Part shown: positions 45,701 through 58,500 of the stretch, in pieces
Layout: every line of letters starts with the position of its first letter
Position numbering within the stretch: position 1 is the stretch's first letter
From: Trebouxia sp. TZW2008
Taxonomy: Eukaryota; Chlorophyta; Trebouxiophyceae; Trebouxiales; Trebouxiaceae
Length of the DNA stretch: 64,000 bases
Assembly (NCBI GenBank): GCA_002118135.1
Contig: BDIU01000143.1
Coordinates: 98,710 to 162,709 of the forward strand
Direction: 5' to 3'
Notes under the pieces: generated by a model
Databases searched by the model: none
What the model was told of the DNA's origin: nothing
What the model saw: only the letters and a program-made list of their open reading frames with translations
Program-made: the position numbers and the translations under genes

Positions 45701-48700
45701 CAGGTGAGCAAGCACTGCCTTGTGGTGGGCCACCACCTGATCACTATACTGGCATAGCGCCTCCAGACACTGTAGCAATGTTGCCTGCAGCCAAACTTGA
45801 GCTGAGAGCACTGTCAAAATAAGCAGCAGATAAGCCAGCACTGTGTTGAAGTCAGCAACCAGTTGATCGCTATATTGATCCTTGATTATGTGACTCTCGT
45901 ATGTATGCCGAACATGGACGCCTTGTGGCTTTTGATGTTGGAACTGCAGTCACATTTGCCATGGCAGTATAGCGGACAAGTAGTGTCTGCAAATCGATTT
46001 AGGTTTGTGATTGCGCTTGCCATGTCTTTGCCAAGATAAGCAGACTAGAAGATCTTACCTGAAACTCAGCAACACCAGCAAGGTCGCAGACAGACGCAGT
46101 TGCGGAAGCGGCAAGGTAGGCTGACAGGTCTGCTATGAGGGCATCTGATACAGCTACTGAGCGGAAGACTGGGCAGATGAGCAGCTGGTGCAGCAAGGGA
46201 AGCAGAGCAAAGGCAGAGTCCCTGGTCTGATGATGCCTGCTTGAACCGGTGCGCCCTGTGGCCAGCTCCTTTGATACCTACAGGATGTCAATGAATGCCT
46301 CCTGCTGAAGTTCTGAAGGAGTGTCTGCTGCAGTGCAGTACTGACAATCACCCTTTGCATATTGTGCATGTCAGAGGACAACTCTGCCTGACAGGCTTAC
46401 CCTGCAGCTTCAGCAGTGCATGCATAGTCTCCATATTGAGCAGGTGAATGCATCATATACTTTGGCATTAAACAGCAGTAAGGACATGGCAAATGTCAAT
46501 CGTTAGACTTGCCAATATGTCTCAATGAACAGCAGGCATGCATCATGTGCTGTGAACAGGATCATGTCATGGCATTGGCTCTGCCATATAGACTGCCAAA
46601 CATGCTCAAGTGAGACCCAACAGGACACAGCATCTGGTGTAAGGCTGAGTCACAGCAGTTTGACTCACCTTTTGCAACAGCACAGGCACACCAGCTGCAA
46701 TCTCAGCTGAGAAGGCAGCCAGGGCATAGCATGTGTATGCATCTGTGTCCCTTTGCAGACGCTCCACCTGCATGGCAACAGTGAGGATGGCTTTGACATG
46801 CTGGTCTCCTACTTCATTGTGGACTGAGTACATTGACACAGCGACAAAGCAAAAGCAATCAACTCAATCAGGGAGCAAGCAGCTGCATGCTTTCAGCTTC
46901 AAACACTTGCTAAGCACACATTGATGAGTCTTACTGAAGACGCAACAAAATCTCCTAGCCTATGCAATCATGGCCAGTGGCTCCTAATTACCAAGTTTGC
47001 ACTTGAAATCTTTGCTTTCTTGCTGAATGTGGATCCCAAACAGAGTTGGAGGTCGCAATGGACAGATGCCCTTTTGGCTGCCTTGAGCGCTTCCAAACGC
47101 AGGCACAGCTCCAGCCTCATTGACTCAAAGTGAAGCTGCTCTGAAGCGCACCTGGTGTGAGAGCTTGGCTTGAAAGGCCTCCAGCAGGAAGGCAGGATGT
47201 GTCTGCATGAGCAGTGCACAGCAAACCAGGGCTTTGGCCCTCAAAGCAGCCACAGGACTGTCCAGCATTGCCAGCAGCGCAGGCACCACATCCAGCTCCT
47301 CCTAAACAGCATTCGACATCCTTACCTCAATATGCAAACAACCATGCACAACAAAGACGAACAAACAGACATTGCTTTGTCAACAGGTCAAAGCACTCTG
47401 TGCCACAGGCATTTGCAGGGAGGGCAGTGAAGCAGAGCAGGCCCTCAAGTTCAAATGTTTACTACGCGACGTCAGAAAGCAATATGCAGCAATCAGAAGA
47501 ATCACAGACAGAATTAGCATAACTGACCAGCACATTGGCCAGGTCTGAAGGCGCATCTGGCAGCGTCAGGGTGAGGTTGAGCATGTTGGCTGCTGCAGCC
47601 TGCACTTTGGCATTGTCATCTGACAGACCTGCGCATTGCATCCACTCTGGACAAGTGACACTTTGCAAATGTTGCCTGCGTTTTGTCATGGTATAGTTTG
47701 CAGAAGGCAATGGCATCGGTGGGCTATTGCACAATGTTCATACCATGACAGCAAAACTCAAGGGAACACGGTTAGGTCAGTGCAGCTTCAGAACTGGGTA
47801 ACATGTCTTTGTCACACCAAGGGTTCAAGGCAGTAGAATACTGTGCAGGCAGAGTGGTGCTAACACAGGACGTGGCACGGCATCATCAATTCACAGGATT
47901 GCTGGTTCAGTTGGTGCTGTCATGCCTTGAAACAAAAAAAGGCTGAGACACATTCAGTCAAGACGCGTAGTCAAAAATGTCATATAATTTTCACAGCAGG
48001 CATTGCATAGGCGTACCTTGCACCAGGGGGTTAAGGGAGTACTTATCCAGGGTCGGCGGCAGCAGGCTTGGAGAGTGCCTCATGAGGCGAGACATGGTGG
48101 AGGCAGCCGTGGCCCTGATGGTGTCGTTCTTGGAGCCCTGCCACATAGTGATCAGATAGGACACCACCTCACTGCTGGCAAAGCGAGTTGCCCACTCGCC
48201 TGCCTGACTGCTGATGTTCTCTATTGTTTTGACAGCATAGTGCTGCAGCCACACAACACATCTTCACCATCAAAGGAGGATCAGTTGGCCTGCTGCAGGC
48301 GCGGACCAATGCACCAAGAATGACACTGCAGCAAGGCATTGCTCTGAGAGAGAGAGAGATTACACGCTTTGGCCAGCCAACAAGTCTGATGCATTGTGCA
48401 CCATTATGACTGTCTATTGTTTTTCTGCCTAGAGAGAACAGCAAGAGTCCATGCACAATCAGGTGTTGCGTTGGCAATTCAAGCAGGAGGCTCTTGCCTG
48501 TGCAACTTCATCCTCACCAGGCTTCAGCAAGCGGCCAACAAGAACAATGGTGGTTGGTGGCACACGCCACTGGCTAATCTGTGTTGTGTCCTGCAGCACT
48601 ATCAGCTGTCAGTACTGCACGTCAGAGGTATGTTTGCCAGCATCCACATTTGCACTCACTTTCCCTCATGAACACATGCAAAGCACACAAGCAGTAATGC

Positions 48701-51700
48701 TGAGAGTCATAGCAAATCACTAGTGCAAGCTCTGCTTATAACAAAAAATCATTGCAGATTGCTATCTGCAAAGACATTATCTTTTGGACTGCTTAAGCTG
48801 CAGGTTGTGTGAGCAAATCTTTCGAGACAGTTGGTCCAACAGGATTTGCAAACAGGGCAGTGCATGTGACATATGCAGCTTGCTGCTTTGTTTTGCAAGG
48901 GGATCGACGCTCGCGCCAGCACAGATGGGGTCAAGCTAATGTGCTTTAGTACCTGTTGTTGTGTGGCAACATAGAAGAGCAGCTCGCCAAGGGTGGCCAT
49001 GATGCGCCGCCGCACCCTCTCATTCTTCTCCTTCAGCCCCTCTGTCAGCACCTCAATCACGCCTGCAGGCACAGTGACCTTGATGCCATGAAGCACTTGA
49101 CTGTTGAATGTCTGTCGCTGTGACCACCTGAATACCTTTAGCTACATGAATATGCATGCGCCAACTCCAGCATACGTAGTGCTCTACAGTGCACTGTGGA
49201 TTCTATTGCATGCAGACACCTTGACAGACGTGACAGTCACAGCAAAGCCATTGTTACTGATGTCAAGACAGCACTTGGGACAAACAACTTCATGCAAAGG
49301 CAGCTGAAGAAGTGATGATGCACCGGTGGTGGCCAGCTCATCAGCAATGTAGGTGGCGTGGCGGACCAGCAAGCCAAGAGCAGACGCCAGGCGCACTCTC
49401 AAGGTGGCTGCACGCGCATTCCTCAGCATCCGCACAATCAACACAGTGAGCGAGGAGTTGATCAGCACATTGGCTGAGCCTGTGTCAGTGCAAAGTGTCT
49501 CAAAGTATGCCAACACATTGACCTGCATCCAGAGCATTCAGACCACTGTCAAAGTGTGTCATGCCTTGCATGATCTACATCCTTTGATGCTGGATGCTGA
49601 GGCATGGGAAAGGCAATGCACAGCTTGGTTCACTATCAGCAAAGCTCAATTGTTGCTTGCTGTGCCCTATGAAATGAGCTGAAGGCTTGGCAGCGTTTGG
49701 ATGCTTGTGGTGGCTTGACTGCAGACGCAGGTCAACGAGCCATGAAGTAAGGTGACTACATTGCGTCTTGAAACATGCAACTTTCCTTTGAGTTGCTGAT
49801 GAGCAGTCAAGAGCATCTCAAATGTCGCATCAAGACTGTCAACGCACAGTCTTGATGCGATTGGGGCTCGTTGGCCTCACCTTGTCTTTGAGAGGGGCTG
49901 CACCAGCAATCGCCCTGTACACCTGGGTCAAGAAGGCTTCCAAATCCGGCTGAGAGGCTGACAGCATGTCTTGCAGCATCTGCAAAGTGCAATGCATATT
50001 GTCACCATAACTCATAAGCATCAGCCAACAGCTTCTTGTCAAGTTCTGCCAGCATGTATGCTCATGATTCATCAGTGCACTGCTTTGATGCCTGATGAAA
50101 CCACAGCCCATGCTGCAGAATGGTCTTGTATGGCAGTGCTGTTGACCAAACAATGTCAACCATGCTTGCGCCCTCATCTGGTATATAAAGACCCAGATTG
50201 AAGCAGTTGATTCAGGTAGGCATAAGAGGTAGGCTAGAAGGGCTGACCAAGGGCCTGAAGGGGAGAGCTTGTGCGTCCCACTTGGGCTCAGGCAGCCGTT
50301 CAATCCTTCTGTTGGCCACAATGGGCTTGACTGAGGAGTCTGAAGCATGCCAAATGAGCTCATACACCGTGGGCCGAGCTGCGCCTGAGGTGGATGGTTG
50401 CTCTGACTGTCCATCATCTTCAGCTGCTGGGCGTTCAAAATCTGGACAAACAAGCACCAGCTCTTGACTTTGAGCCTTGGAGTCATGCTAGTGGATGTAG
50501 CAAGCCACATGTGCTGATAGACTGTCAATCATAGGTTTTGACGGGGCACAACCTTGCTCTACGTATGTCATCGCGTGATGACAAAGGCACATATCGCAAC
50601 ATTTTGACGTGGTGAAATGGGAAGTTCAGATGTGTGATCATGGCTGTTGGTGAAACAAGTCCAAAGGGGTTGCACTCTATCAAGGCTTCTTGACGCCACT
50701 CCATCATTTGCTGGACTGCTGTGTGCAAGGGCTCTGCGTGTGGTATATGTCAGATTGAGTTGCTTTGCCACAGCACTAGAGGTGTGAACCAAGAGCATCT
50801 CAGCGGTTGCAGCAATGCAGCTAAGACTCGTCTTTCTGCCAAAGATTATGACTTCAGGTGTATTTGTCACATGTCAGAAACGTCAGAAGTATTGGCAGAA
50901 AGACAATCTGCCTCTGAATACGTGCAAGTGAGTCAATCATGCATGCAGATGAAATAACAAAGTTGGAATGACAATCCATGTACCAGATGAAGCTGCTGAG
51001 ACAGGGGTTGCCGTGACAGGGCCAGCAGCAGTAGCCCTTGCCCTGTCTTGATCTGAATCAATAGCAGCAGCCACGCTCCGTCGCAGAGACTCTGCGTCTG
51101 TCATTGCCACAAGCCCTCTGGGGCCCCCAGGGTCGACAGCCCCAGCACCAGGGGACCCGCTGTCATCCATAACATGAGCCAGAGGTGTCATGCCCTCCTC
51201 TTCTTCAGCAGTTGTTCCTGTGTGTCAAGAGACTGCTGCTCAAAGCTTTGTAAAACCAGATGGTGGCCATGGCAGCAAGACATGCAGCCAGACACATGAT
51301 GTTTGACTGCTGCTGCTTTCAGGTTCAGGAGTACATCAAAGACATGGTAGCCGCTCATAGCATTTGCTGTTAAGCCATGAAATTGAAGGTGAAATCCCAG
51401 GTGGCGTGACAATGCAAAAAGTGATGGTGACAAGCTATGTTCTGCTGCTATTGCAAAAGCTTCTGTGATTGAGCAGCACACCTGCAGCATCTATTGCCTG
51501 CTCTTCAAAGTCTAGTTCAGCGTCTGTATGGTTGAGCTTGACATCACCACTGGTTGCTCCATTGCTGCTGGCAGCATGATACTCCTGCCCATCAGCATCT
51601 TTCTCCAAGTTGTTACGCACTATGATGGACAGCCTCATCACATCCACAGTGCTGTCCCGCACCTGCAGCAGCCATGTTTGGTAAGACACCAATGAGTAAA

Positions 51701-54473
51701 GAATGGACAAGGACTGGAGTCATAGCTCTGCAAGTCCGCCTGTTACAGTTCTTCAGTGAATCTGTTAATTTAATACAACTCAGCTAATTTTGATTTTGGG
51801 TTGCATTTGCAAGCTTGGAATGATGATTTGAGAGCACAAGCTGCTGCAGGTGGATCCGTGGCAATGCATGCAATCAACAGTGTGCAAATGATGCAAAGCG
51901 ACAAGTCACAATAAGTCTGACTGCTCTTGCTGCAACCTGATGAATCAAGCTCAGACAATTTGCTGTCACAGGATACATGTCCAGATACTTCCACCTCACC
52001 AGAAATGACGCCTTCCAGTCTTGACTTGAGCTGCAACAGTTTGAGCTCAAATGCAATGCAGAATATCTCCTGGGTATGCTGCTCTAACGTGCATGAAGCA
52101 AGCCCATCCCATTGCTGCAGCAGGCAGTTTGCAGCCATTGATACATGATCAAACTGCTCATCATGTGCAAACTACAATATTGACTCACCTGGGCTGCCCT
52201 GATCTGAGAGTCAAGTGTGTCCCTTACATCTGCAGCAACAGGCTGCACAGGCGGCCTGAGGCCGTGGCGTTTGATGAAGGCATCCAGCATGGGCTCAGGG
52301 GGCATGGGCCGCTGAGGTAGGGGGGTCTGCCAGAAGGAGTGCTCACACATGCTCCGCCAGCTAAGCCTCATGGCTGGGTTCTTGTCCAGCAGCCTGAGGA
52401 TGAGGTCCTGGAACTCTGGTGATGCATCTGTATGGGCACATAATCAGCTGCTCAGATTCTGCCTTGTGAGATGCTGCTGATGGCGCAGCTGATACATGCT
52501 TAAACTATGCAACAGTTGATTCCTTACTTCTGCGAGTCAACTTCTGCGAGTCAACGTCTATTGAATGTGAATCTGCAATGTATACTGGACAGTCCAACTC
52601 ATGTATGTACACACCACACAGTGCACACCAGACATCCACAGCATAGTAGCTGTGGTACGATGATGTGGCCAAAGGGGAATGGCAAAGACCATGTCACATG
52701 TCCTTGATGAGATTTGCATTTGCAACAGAAATCCTTCCAGCATGGCTTTTGTGCTGTGCAATCTTTACAGGCCAAAACCACCAAGAATACATGCTGCACA
52801 AAAGATGTATATATCAAGCTTTGTTGTCAGCTGAGCTGCTAGCTCCACTGCAAGTCAGATGGCAAGACAGGCGCTGGTGACGCAACACACGCACTATGCA
52901 CGCTGCATTGTGCATGCTGTGCTTCACATGCCATGCTGTGCATACCATGCACATCAGTGTGCAGTGCACATCAAAGAGTTGCACCTTACTTGGCAGAGCT
53001 GCAGGCTCGCCAGTGAGGATGTCATTGACCAGGTGGTTAAAGGAGGTGCTGACAAAGGGCGGATGGCCTGCGGCACACTCGTACAGCACACAGCCCAGAG
53101 CCCACAGGTCTGCTGCACTGGAATGGGTGGAGCCGTCCTGGAACAGCTCTGGCGCCATGTAGCAGGGTGTGCCGCGCTTGGCCTGCAGGAGCCAGTTCTT
53201 CTGCATGTCATTGTGATGGCATTGAACAAAACAAGAATGCCACATTGTCAGCTGGCATTGGACAAACGTTTTGATGAAAAGGATTGGTTTGACAGTGGCA
53301 CAAACAAGGCTGTCTGAGCTGCAATGATTGTGCGTGCAAGGTCAAAGTCAATTCAGTACAGCCTGGTTGGCTGATGCTTGCAGCCATGGCAAATGGAAAT
53401 AACAGGCAAGTAACATGGTCTCCAGCAAGCTGCTACGCTGTGCACACAAGCAGCCGCAGCAGTTGCAGCTATGAATGGCTTACAGGAGGCAGCTGCTGCA
53501 AGGATGTCTTGTTGATGTCTGACAGCCGCCGGGACAAGCCAAAGCCACCAAGCTTGATTCTGCCATTCTCGTCAAGAAGAATGTTTGAGGGCTTCAGGTC
53601 GCAATATATGATAGCATTGCTGTGCAGGTACTGAACTGAGATGACCAGATCCCGGCCAAAATCATGAATTGAGCTCTCTGGCAGACGCATATCTTGCCGC
53701 AGCAGGGACATGAGGTCCCCCCCAACACAATACTCCAGGATGAGCCACAAATGATTGCTGGTCTCATACCTGTCAGGGCCAGATACAATACAAGATGGTC
53801 AGCATGCCAACTGCGGCCACAAGCAGCTGGGATGAAGCGAAAAAGCTTCAGCTGATCTGTTGAGGTATGTCAAATAAGATCAAGCTCAGAAGATGGCACC
53901 ATTGCTTGCTGCACACTGAAACATCAGATCCTGCTTGACTTGCGACAAGATGTTGTTGCCATTGCTCAGTGTGGGCTGCAAGTCTACTGGCCAAAATTAT
54001 TGTGTACAGCTCTCTAATGCAGGAACATATGGAGATGCGTGCATGTGAGCATTGCCACGGCCGTGGCATAATATCTACACTACACGCGCATGCATCGTGT
54101 GAGCTACTGAATTTGGAGCCAGAATAGACCACTATCTGCACTTACCATGCGTAAAACTTCAGAACATTGTTGTGCTCCAGGGCATGCATGGTCCGCACCT
54201 GCAATGCAGCTGTCGCTGATTCTCACATATGCAGCAGCAGCCCTCTCACTACGTGCATGGCATACCTCTTGCAGAACACGTGGCTTCTGGGTCTTGTCCA
54301 CACTTTTGATGGCATAGTATTGTATAGACTTCTTTTTGCGCCCTTTGTACACCACTGAATGTTTGCCACGACCAATTGCCTCATAGATACTGCAAAATCA
54401 GACAGTGTCGGTGCACACATCAATATATTGCAGACTGCAAAACAGGCGTGTTGCCTTACTGATACTGGTTCAT
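42729..54473 (-). CDS. RUK: RUNKEL/ULK4-like (Fused family) kinase-like protein with HEAT/ARM repeats
   Basis: In plants RUNKEL binds microtubules and is needed for phragmoplast and cell-plate growth. Its animal relative ULK4 is linked to cilia and is a described pseudokinase. The ATG is at 54473-54471; the first two exons join as MNQYHIYEAIGRGKHSVVYK. The kinase fold follows: AIKSVDK with the ATP lysine (about 54305), LEHNNVLKFYAW, LILEYCVGGDL, IIYCDLKPSNILLDENG (about 53600), KLGGFGLSRRLSD (about 53545) where DFG is expected, and RGTPCYMAPELFQDG (about 53170). After the kinase come ELIWHASDSSVKPIVANRRI (about 50380) and a long row of helical repeats. These include LIVRMLRNARAATLRVRLAS, VIEVLTEGLKEKNERVRRRI and HYAVKTIENISSQAGEWATR (about 48250). 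More follow down to about 43390, and the last exon is 42858-42729 (DLLQLKRAVQQLSQ to SLGAQ). The order matches RUNKEL end to end. Most introns are short; exon edges in the repeat region are approximate. Confidence 0.94.
48343..48359. repeat. GA dinucleotide run in a RUNKEL-like gene intron
   Basis: A short uninterrupted GAGAGAGAGAGA run lies in an intron. Confidence 0.7.
52527..52556. repeat. Direct duplication of a CTTCTGCGAGTCAA unit
   Basis: Two adjacent near-identical copies of a 14-base unit lie in an intron of the RUNKEL-like gene, downstream of the exon that encodes the end of the kinase fold. Confidence 0.75.
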
Positions 54474-55575
54474 GATGCCTTAGAAATTCTTGTCACTCTC
54501 TTGTTACATGTACTGTGGGCACTTGCCGCTGACACGCCTGCTCCAGCTGTGTGGCAGAGCTAGAAGATCTGCAAGGTCGGCCTGGCGATAGCACCCTTGT
54601 TTAGCACGCAGCCAGTGCTAAGTCAAGCGCGCAAGGACTGTACATCGCAGTTGCAGATGAGGCATCAACACCATGTCAGGGAGTTGCGCTTGGAATTGCG
54701 AACTGCAAAGATCACACGACAAATAAAACATAGGGCAGCCCGACCTAGTTCAAAGCGCACGGAGCGTGGCACACGCTGCAACATGCGCTGTGTTAACTCG
54801 TGTCATTGCGAACGCCATGTTTGCGTCCCGAGCACGGCCAGCATCATGTCGGTGTTGTGTACACATGGGCTGAAAAGGCGGGAGCTCAACCCTTCAGAAT
54901 TCATGATCACTGCTTGGCATGATGTCTCTGTCCTGATAGCAATACGCCAGAGCAAACTGACCTTAAAAGAGATTAAGCGTACCAGTGGGAGGTGAGACAA
55001 GTCAGCCTCTTTTGCCGTCAATTTGCCTCTGTCTGTTAGTGGCCATGCGCATGCATGCTCAACTGAGCAAGGTTGGACCTGTTGCTTTCTTGAGGACATT
55101 GGCTGTACCTTCAAGGTAGCAGCATAAGTACTTGTTCAAAACGGTTTGGGCCTGTGTTCAGACAGCTGTGCATGTTGACGTCTAAAACGTGTGTCAAGCT
55201 CAACAGTCACGGCAGTTACAGGCTGGACTTGAAGCCGCTGAGCAATCATTAAGCTGCTGTTTCGAAGAATTCTCAGGTGTGTGCGGCTTGTCATTTGTGA
55301 CATGCAGCAAATACATGTGTCGGTGTCAGCTGCCTTGAGTGCTTTTCTGCAGCCAAAAACTGTATTCCCATGCTTGCCTGATTGAGAGAGAGAGTAAGTT
55401 AGCCTAATTTTACATGCTTTAGCCTGCCATGTTGATGTCTGTTGCCACAATCTTCAACAGCTGCACAGCGGAGGTGACTCATTGTTGAACATCCCGAATT
55501 CGAACCCATCAGGTCGTTTTGTGGTTGAATGGCCCGGCATTCACCAACAGCGGGTCACTCGTACTGCCCAGAGCA
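54474..55575. promoter_or_regulatory. Divergent intergenic region between the RUNKEL-like and U-box genes
   Basis: The two genes face away from each other about 1.1 kb apart. About 54540-54860 is CpG-rich and probably holds the RUNKEL-side promoter. An open frame at 54597-54995 (+) has no family resemblance and is left out. A short GA run lies near 55382-55393. Confidence 0.35.
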
Positions 55576-58500
55576 ATGCCTGAAAAGCAAAAGATATACA
55601 TCGATATTAAGTCACAGGCGAGAATCAGTTGCGGGGTATTGCTCTGAAAAACTTGCTTCGTTTAAGGTGATCGAGTTCTGTCTCCCGTGCAGGCGTGGCC
55701 GATGGCCTCAGTGAAGATCGTAACTACCCCACAGCACGGAGTTTCAGAGATCCGACAGGCATATTGCAGCAGATTTGGCATTGCCGCGGAGCATTGACGG
55801 TTGTATCACGAGGAGACTTGTCTAACGGACGAGCCTCTGCAACAGGTACGATCGGCAAGCTCAGAGTGTCAACAAATGAGGGGAAATTTGCAGCATCTGC
55901 CGTGCCAAGCCCACTGTTTTCTGCTGTCTGCTTGCAGGTGTGCCAGACAGGGACAGATACTTTGCACTTATCTGCTTTGTTTCCCTGCACCAGTGCCTGC
56001 TACAGTTACGATTACCTGAAAGCAATTCTCCCAGCTGCAGATGATCTGCACCGTCTTCAGATGTTTGCCAACCGTTACAGCATCATTCAACCCAACTGTG
56101 TTGCGTCAGCTGAATTTGTTGCCAGCTTGGCAGCTTTGCAACCTTGGGACCTGGTGCCGTTCCTGGGAAGTTGTCCCAGCGACTTGCAAAATGACAGCCA
56201 GTTGGCAGCAAGTACAGGTTGCCTTGAGCATACACTGCAGAGGTTGGATCAAAGCATGGGTAGTAATAAAACACCTCCGCTGGCAACACTGAAGAAGTGG
56301 TCACAGCCTGCATGGGCGCCAGATACCCTGAGCAATGAGGCTTTTGCAGCAGCCCTGGCAAGCCAGTTGACCGATGCATATGGTTTGCTGAAGCTGCTGG
56401 CGTTCTCGCACACCTTCTGCCTGGGCTCTCAAGCTATCACAGATGCACTCTGGTGCATGCTGGATGCTCAAGTGAATTTATTGGGAGCTGTACTCAGTGA
56501 AAAACACGGCACACCAATGATACAGGTTGAGAGGCAGCTACCAGATGCAGTCAGCCAGATCTGTGTCTTGATGGTCCAAACATTGTTATCAGTGGTACAG
56601 CAGCTTGTAGTTGGGCCCAACATGGAGCCTCAGGAATACAAGACTTGGCTGACATGCTGGCGCTTGATGCGCATGTTGCTGGCAGTCAGCGTCATGCCTG
56701 TGGCAACTGAGATTGCAGCAAAAGGCAGGTTGTCTAGCCCATATCCTGCCCTGTGCCTGAGCCTTTTGCAATGGTGCATATCTGACTTTCTTGTGCCAGT
56801 TCTGCCAATGCATAGACGACATGGTTTGTATTTCAACTTCAGAGCTAAAATCACAAGCTTACACGGTGACTCAAGCCAGGGCCATTAACATCCAAAGCTA
56901 ATTCCTGCCTTTCCTGTCCGGATATCCTGTCTTGGTGAACAGCATCTCTTAGCATGTGCTCAATGCAAGGCACTGACAAGGCTTCAGCAAAGCATCTGTA
57001 GTGTTGATCAGTCATGCTATGCTGACTAGTCAAGGCAAAAAGAATATATATGTATATATATGCATATATATGCCACTGCAGGTGGTCTAGCTTTTATCAT
57101 CAAAGGGCTCAAGCTTTATGACCTGCAGCTGCCTGTGCTTCTTGTTATTGCTGCCTTACTGGAGGTGCAAACAGACAGCAGTCAGATGTGGTTGCCAGAT
57201 GAACTTCGCGCCAACATTGCTAGTGAGCTGGACCAAGCAGGCGCTCTAGCACTTTTGAGCCAGATGCTGTGCATCACAAAAGTCCATCGAACCTCAGGCA
57301 AGCTTGAACACAAAATTTGCATGGGTTGCTACTAGATGTCATTGTGGTTGGCGCATTGTGAAACGCTGAAAACGCTTCTGTGCATTGACATCAGCATACC
57401 GGCTGGACTGTACAGGCAAACAGGAAAAATCGTGGCGCTCTTTTGTCCAATCAAATGCCTGCTTTGAACTAAAATGCCTCTTTGGATGACAGGCAATCGA
57501 AATAGCAGAACACCCAACTGTGAGCATTCAAGGCGACAAAGGCATATCGGTCATCGCAAGCAGAGCATGTGATGCGTACTGTGCATAGTCATGATCAGAC
57601 TCAAGCCGCTAGCAAAACCTGAACTTGGCTTTTGCTGCAGGGTTGCTGCAAGACGCAGTGTGTTTGGGCGATGTTGCAGAGTTATCGATGTACTCTATCA
57701 CTCTACATAGCATGCTTGCCATCATGAAGCATAGCTCACGGTGTGTGCAAGAAGGCTCCGTTGAAGCGATTGAGATTGTTAGTGTTGTTGCTCCCCTGGC
57801 TCTGCTGTTTGCCACAGCAGTACCCCAAGCTTCATACAAGTCATTTTCAGAGGGGGTGCTTCAAACATGCAAAGCAAGCATGCACTTCCTCCTTGTTCTT
57901 ATGCTGGGTGAAGATTTGGCAAGCAGCGGGTCTGATTATGCTCATGCTGCCCTGCGAGCAGTCTTGCTTGTGTGGGAGTTTGAGAGTTTCGCAAATGCAC
58001 GTACTGTGAAAACAGCCTTTGCCATGAGCAGAATAAGTGAGCGCTTTGCTGTGTTCTCTGCGGACACTTGGGTGACATGGGCAGACAAAGCAAAAATGGT
58101 TCTGTCGCTGCTGCAAGCTATAGGTACAGTGCTCTTCCAAAGCAAGTATGATAGACCCACAGACCATCAGCAAACTATGATTGCTTTTGCCAATCAGCTT
58201 CACACAAGTCTTCAATATGTACACGTGTGTGAAAAGATGGGATCCTGTGAACATTTGCAGATGTTGCATGAACTTATGCCAACTTGACTGACTGTCATAA
58301 TGCTTCTCTGGTTCCCAAGACAACCTGATTATATATTCTGCATTCCCTGCACCTTTTCTGCTGCAAGTGATCCTGATTGCTTCTTACCATGGCCTGCAAT
58401 GCAGGTGAGATAGTGGATGAGCCTGACTGGCATATGATGGCTGGACCAGTGTTGAGAGCTCTGTTTGCTGCTCTGATGACTGCTGAGTGTGCCAACTTCT

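Noticed and set aside
54597..54995. Open frame of 132 codons between the RUNKEL-like and U-box genes
   Set aside because: It has no family resemblance, no splice partners and an Arg/Thr/Cys-rich make-up typical of CpG-rich promoter DNA.
55695..56888. Single long open frame (397 codons) read from a GTG at 55695
   Set aside because: Its first part runs in the wrong frame through what is a ubiquitin-like exon and then through an intron. Only the part from about 55938 is coding in that frame.
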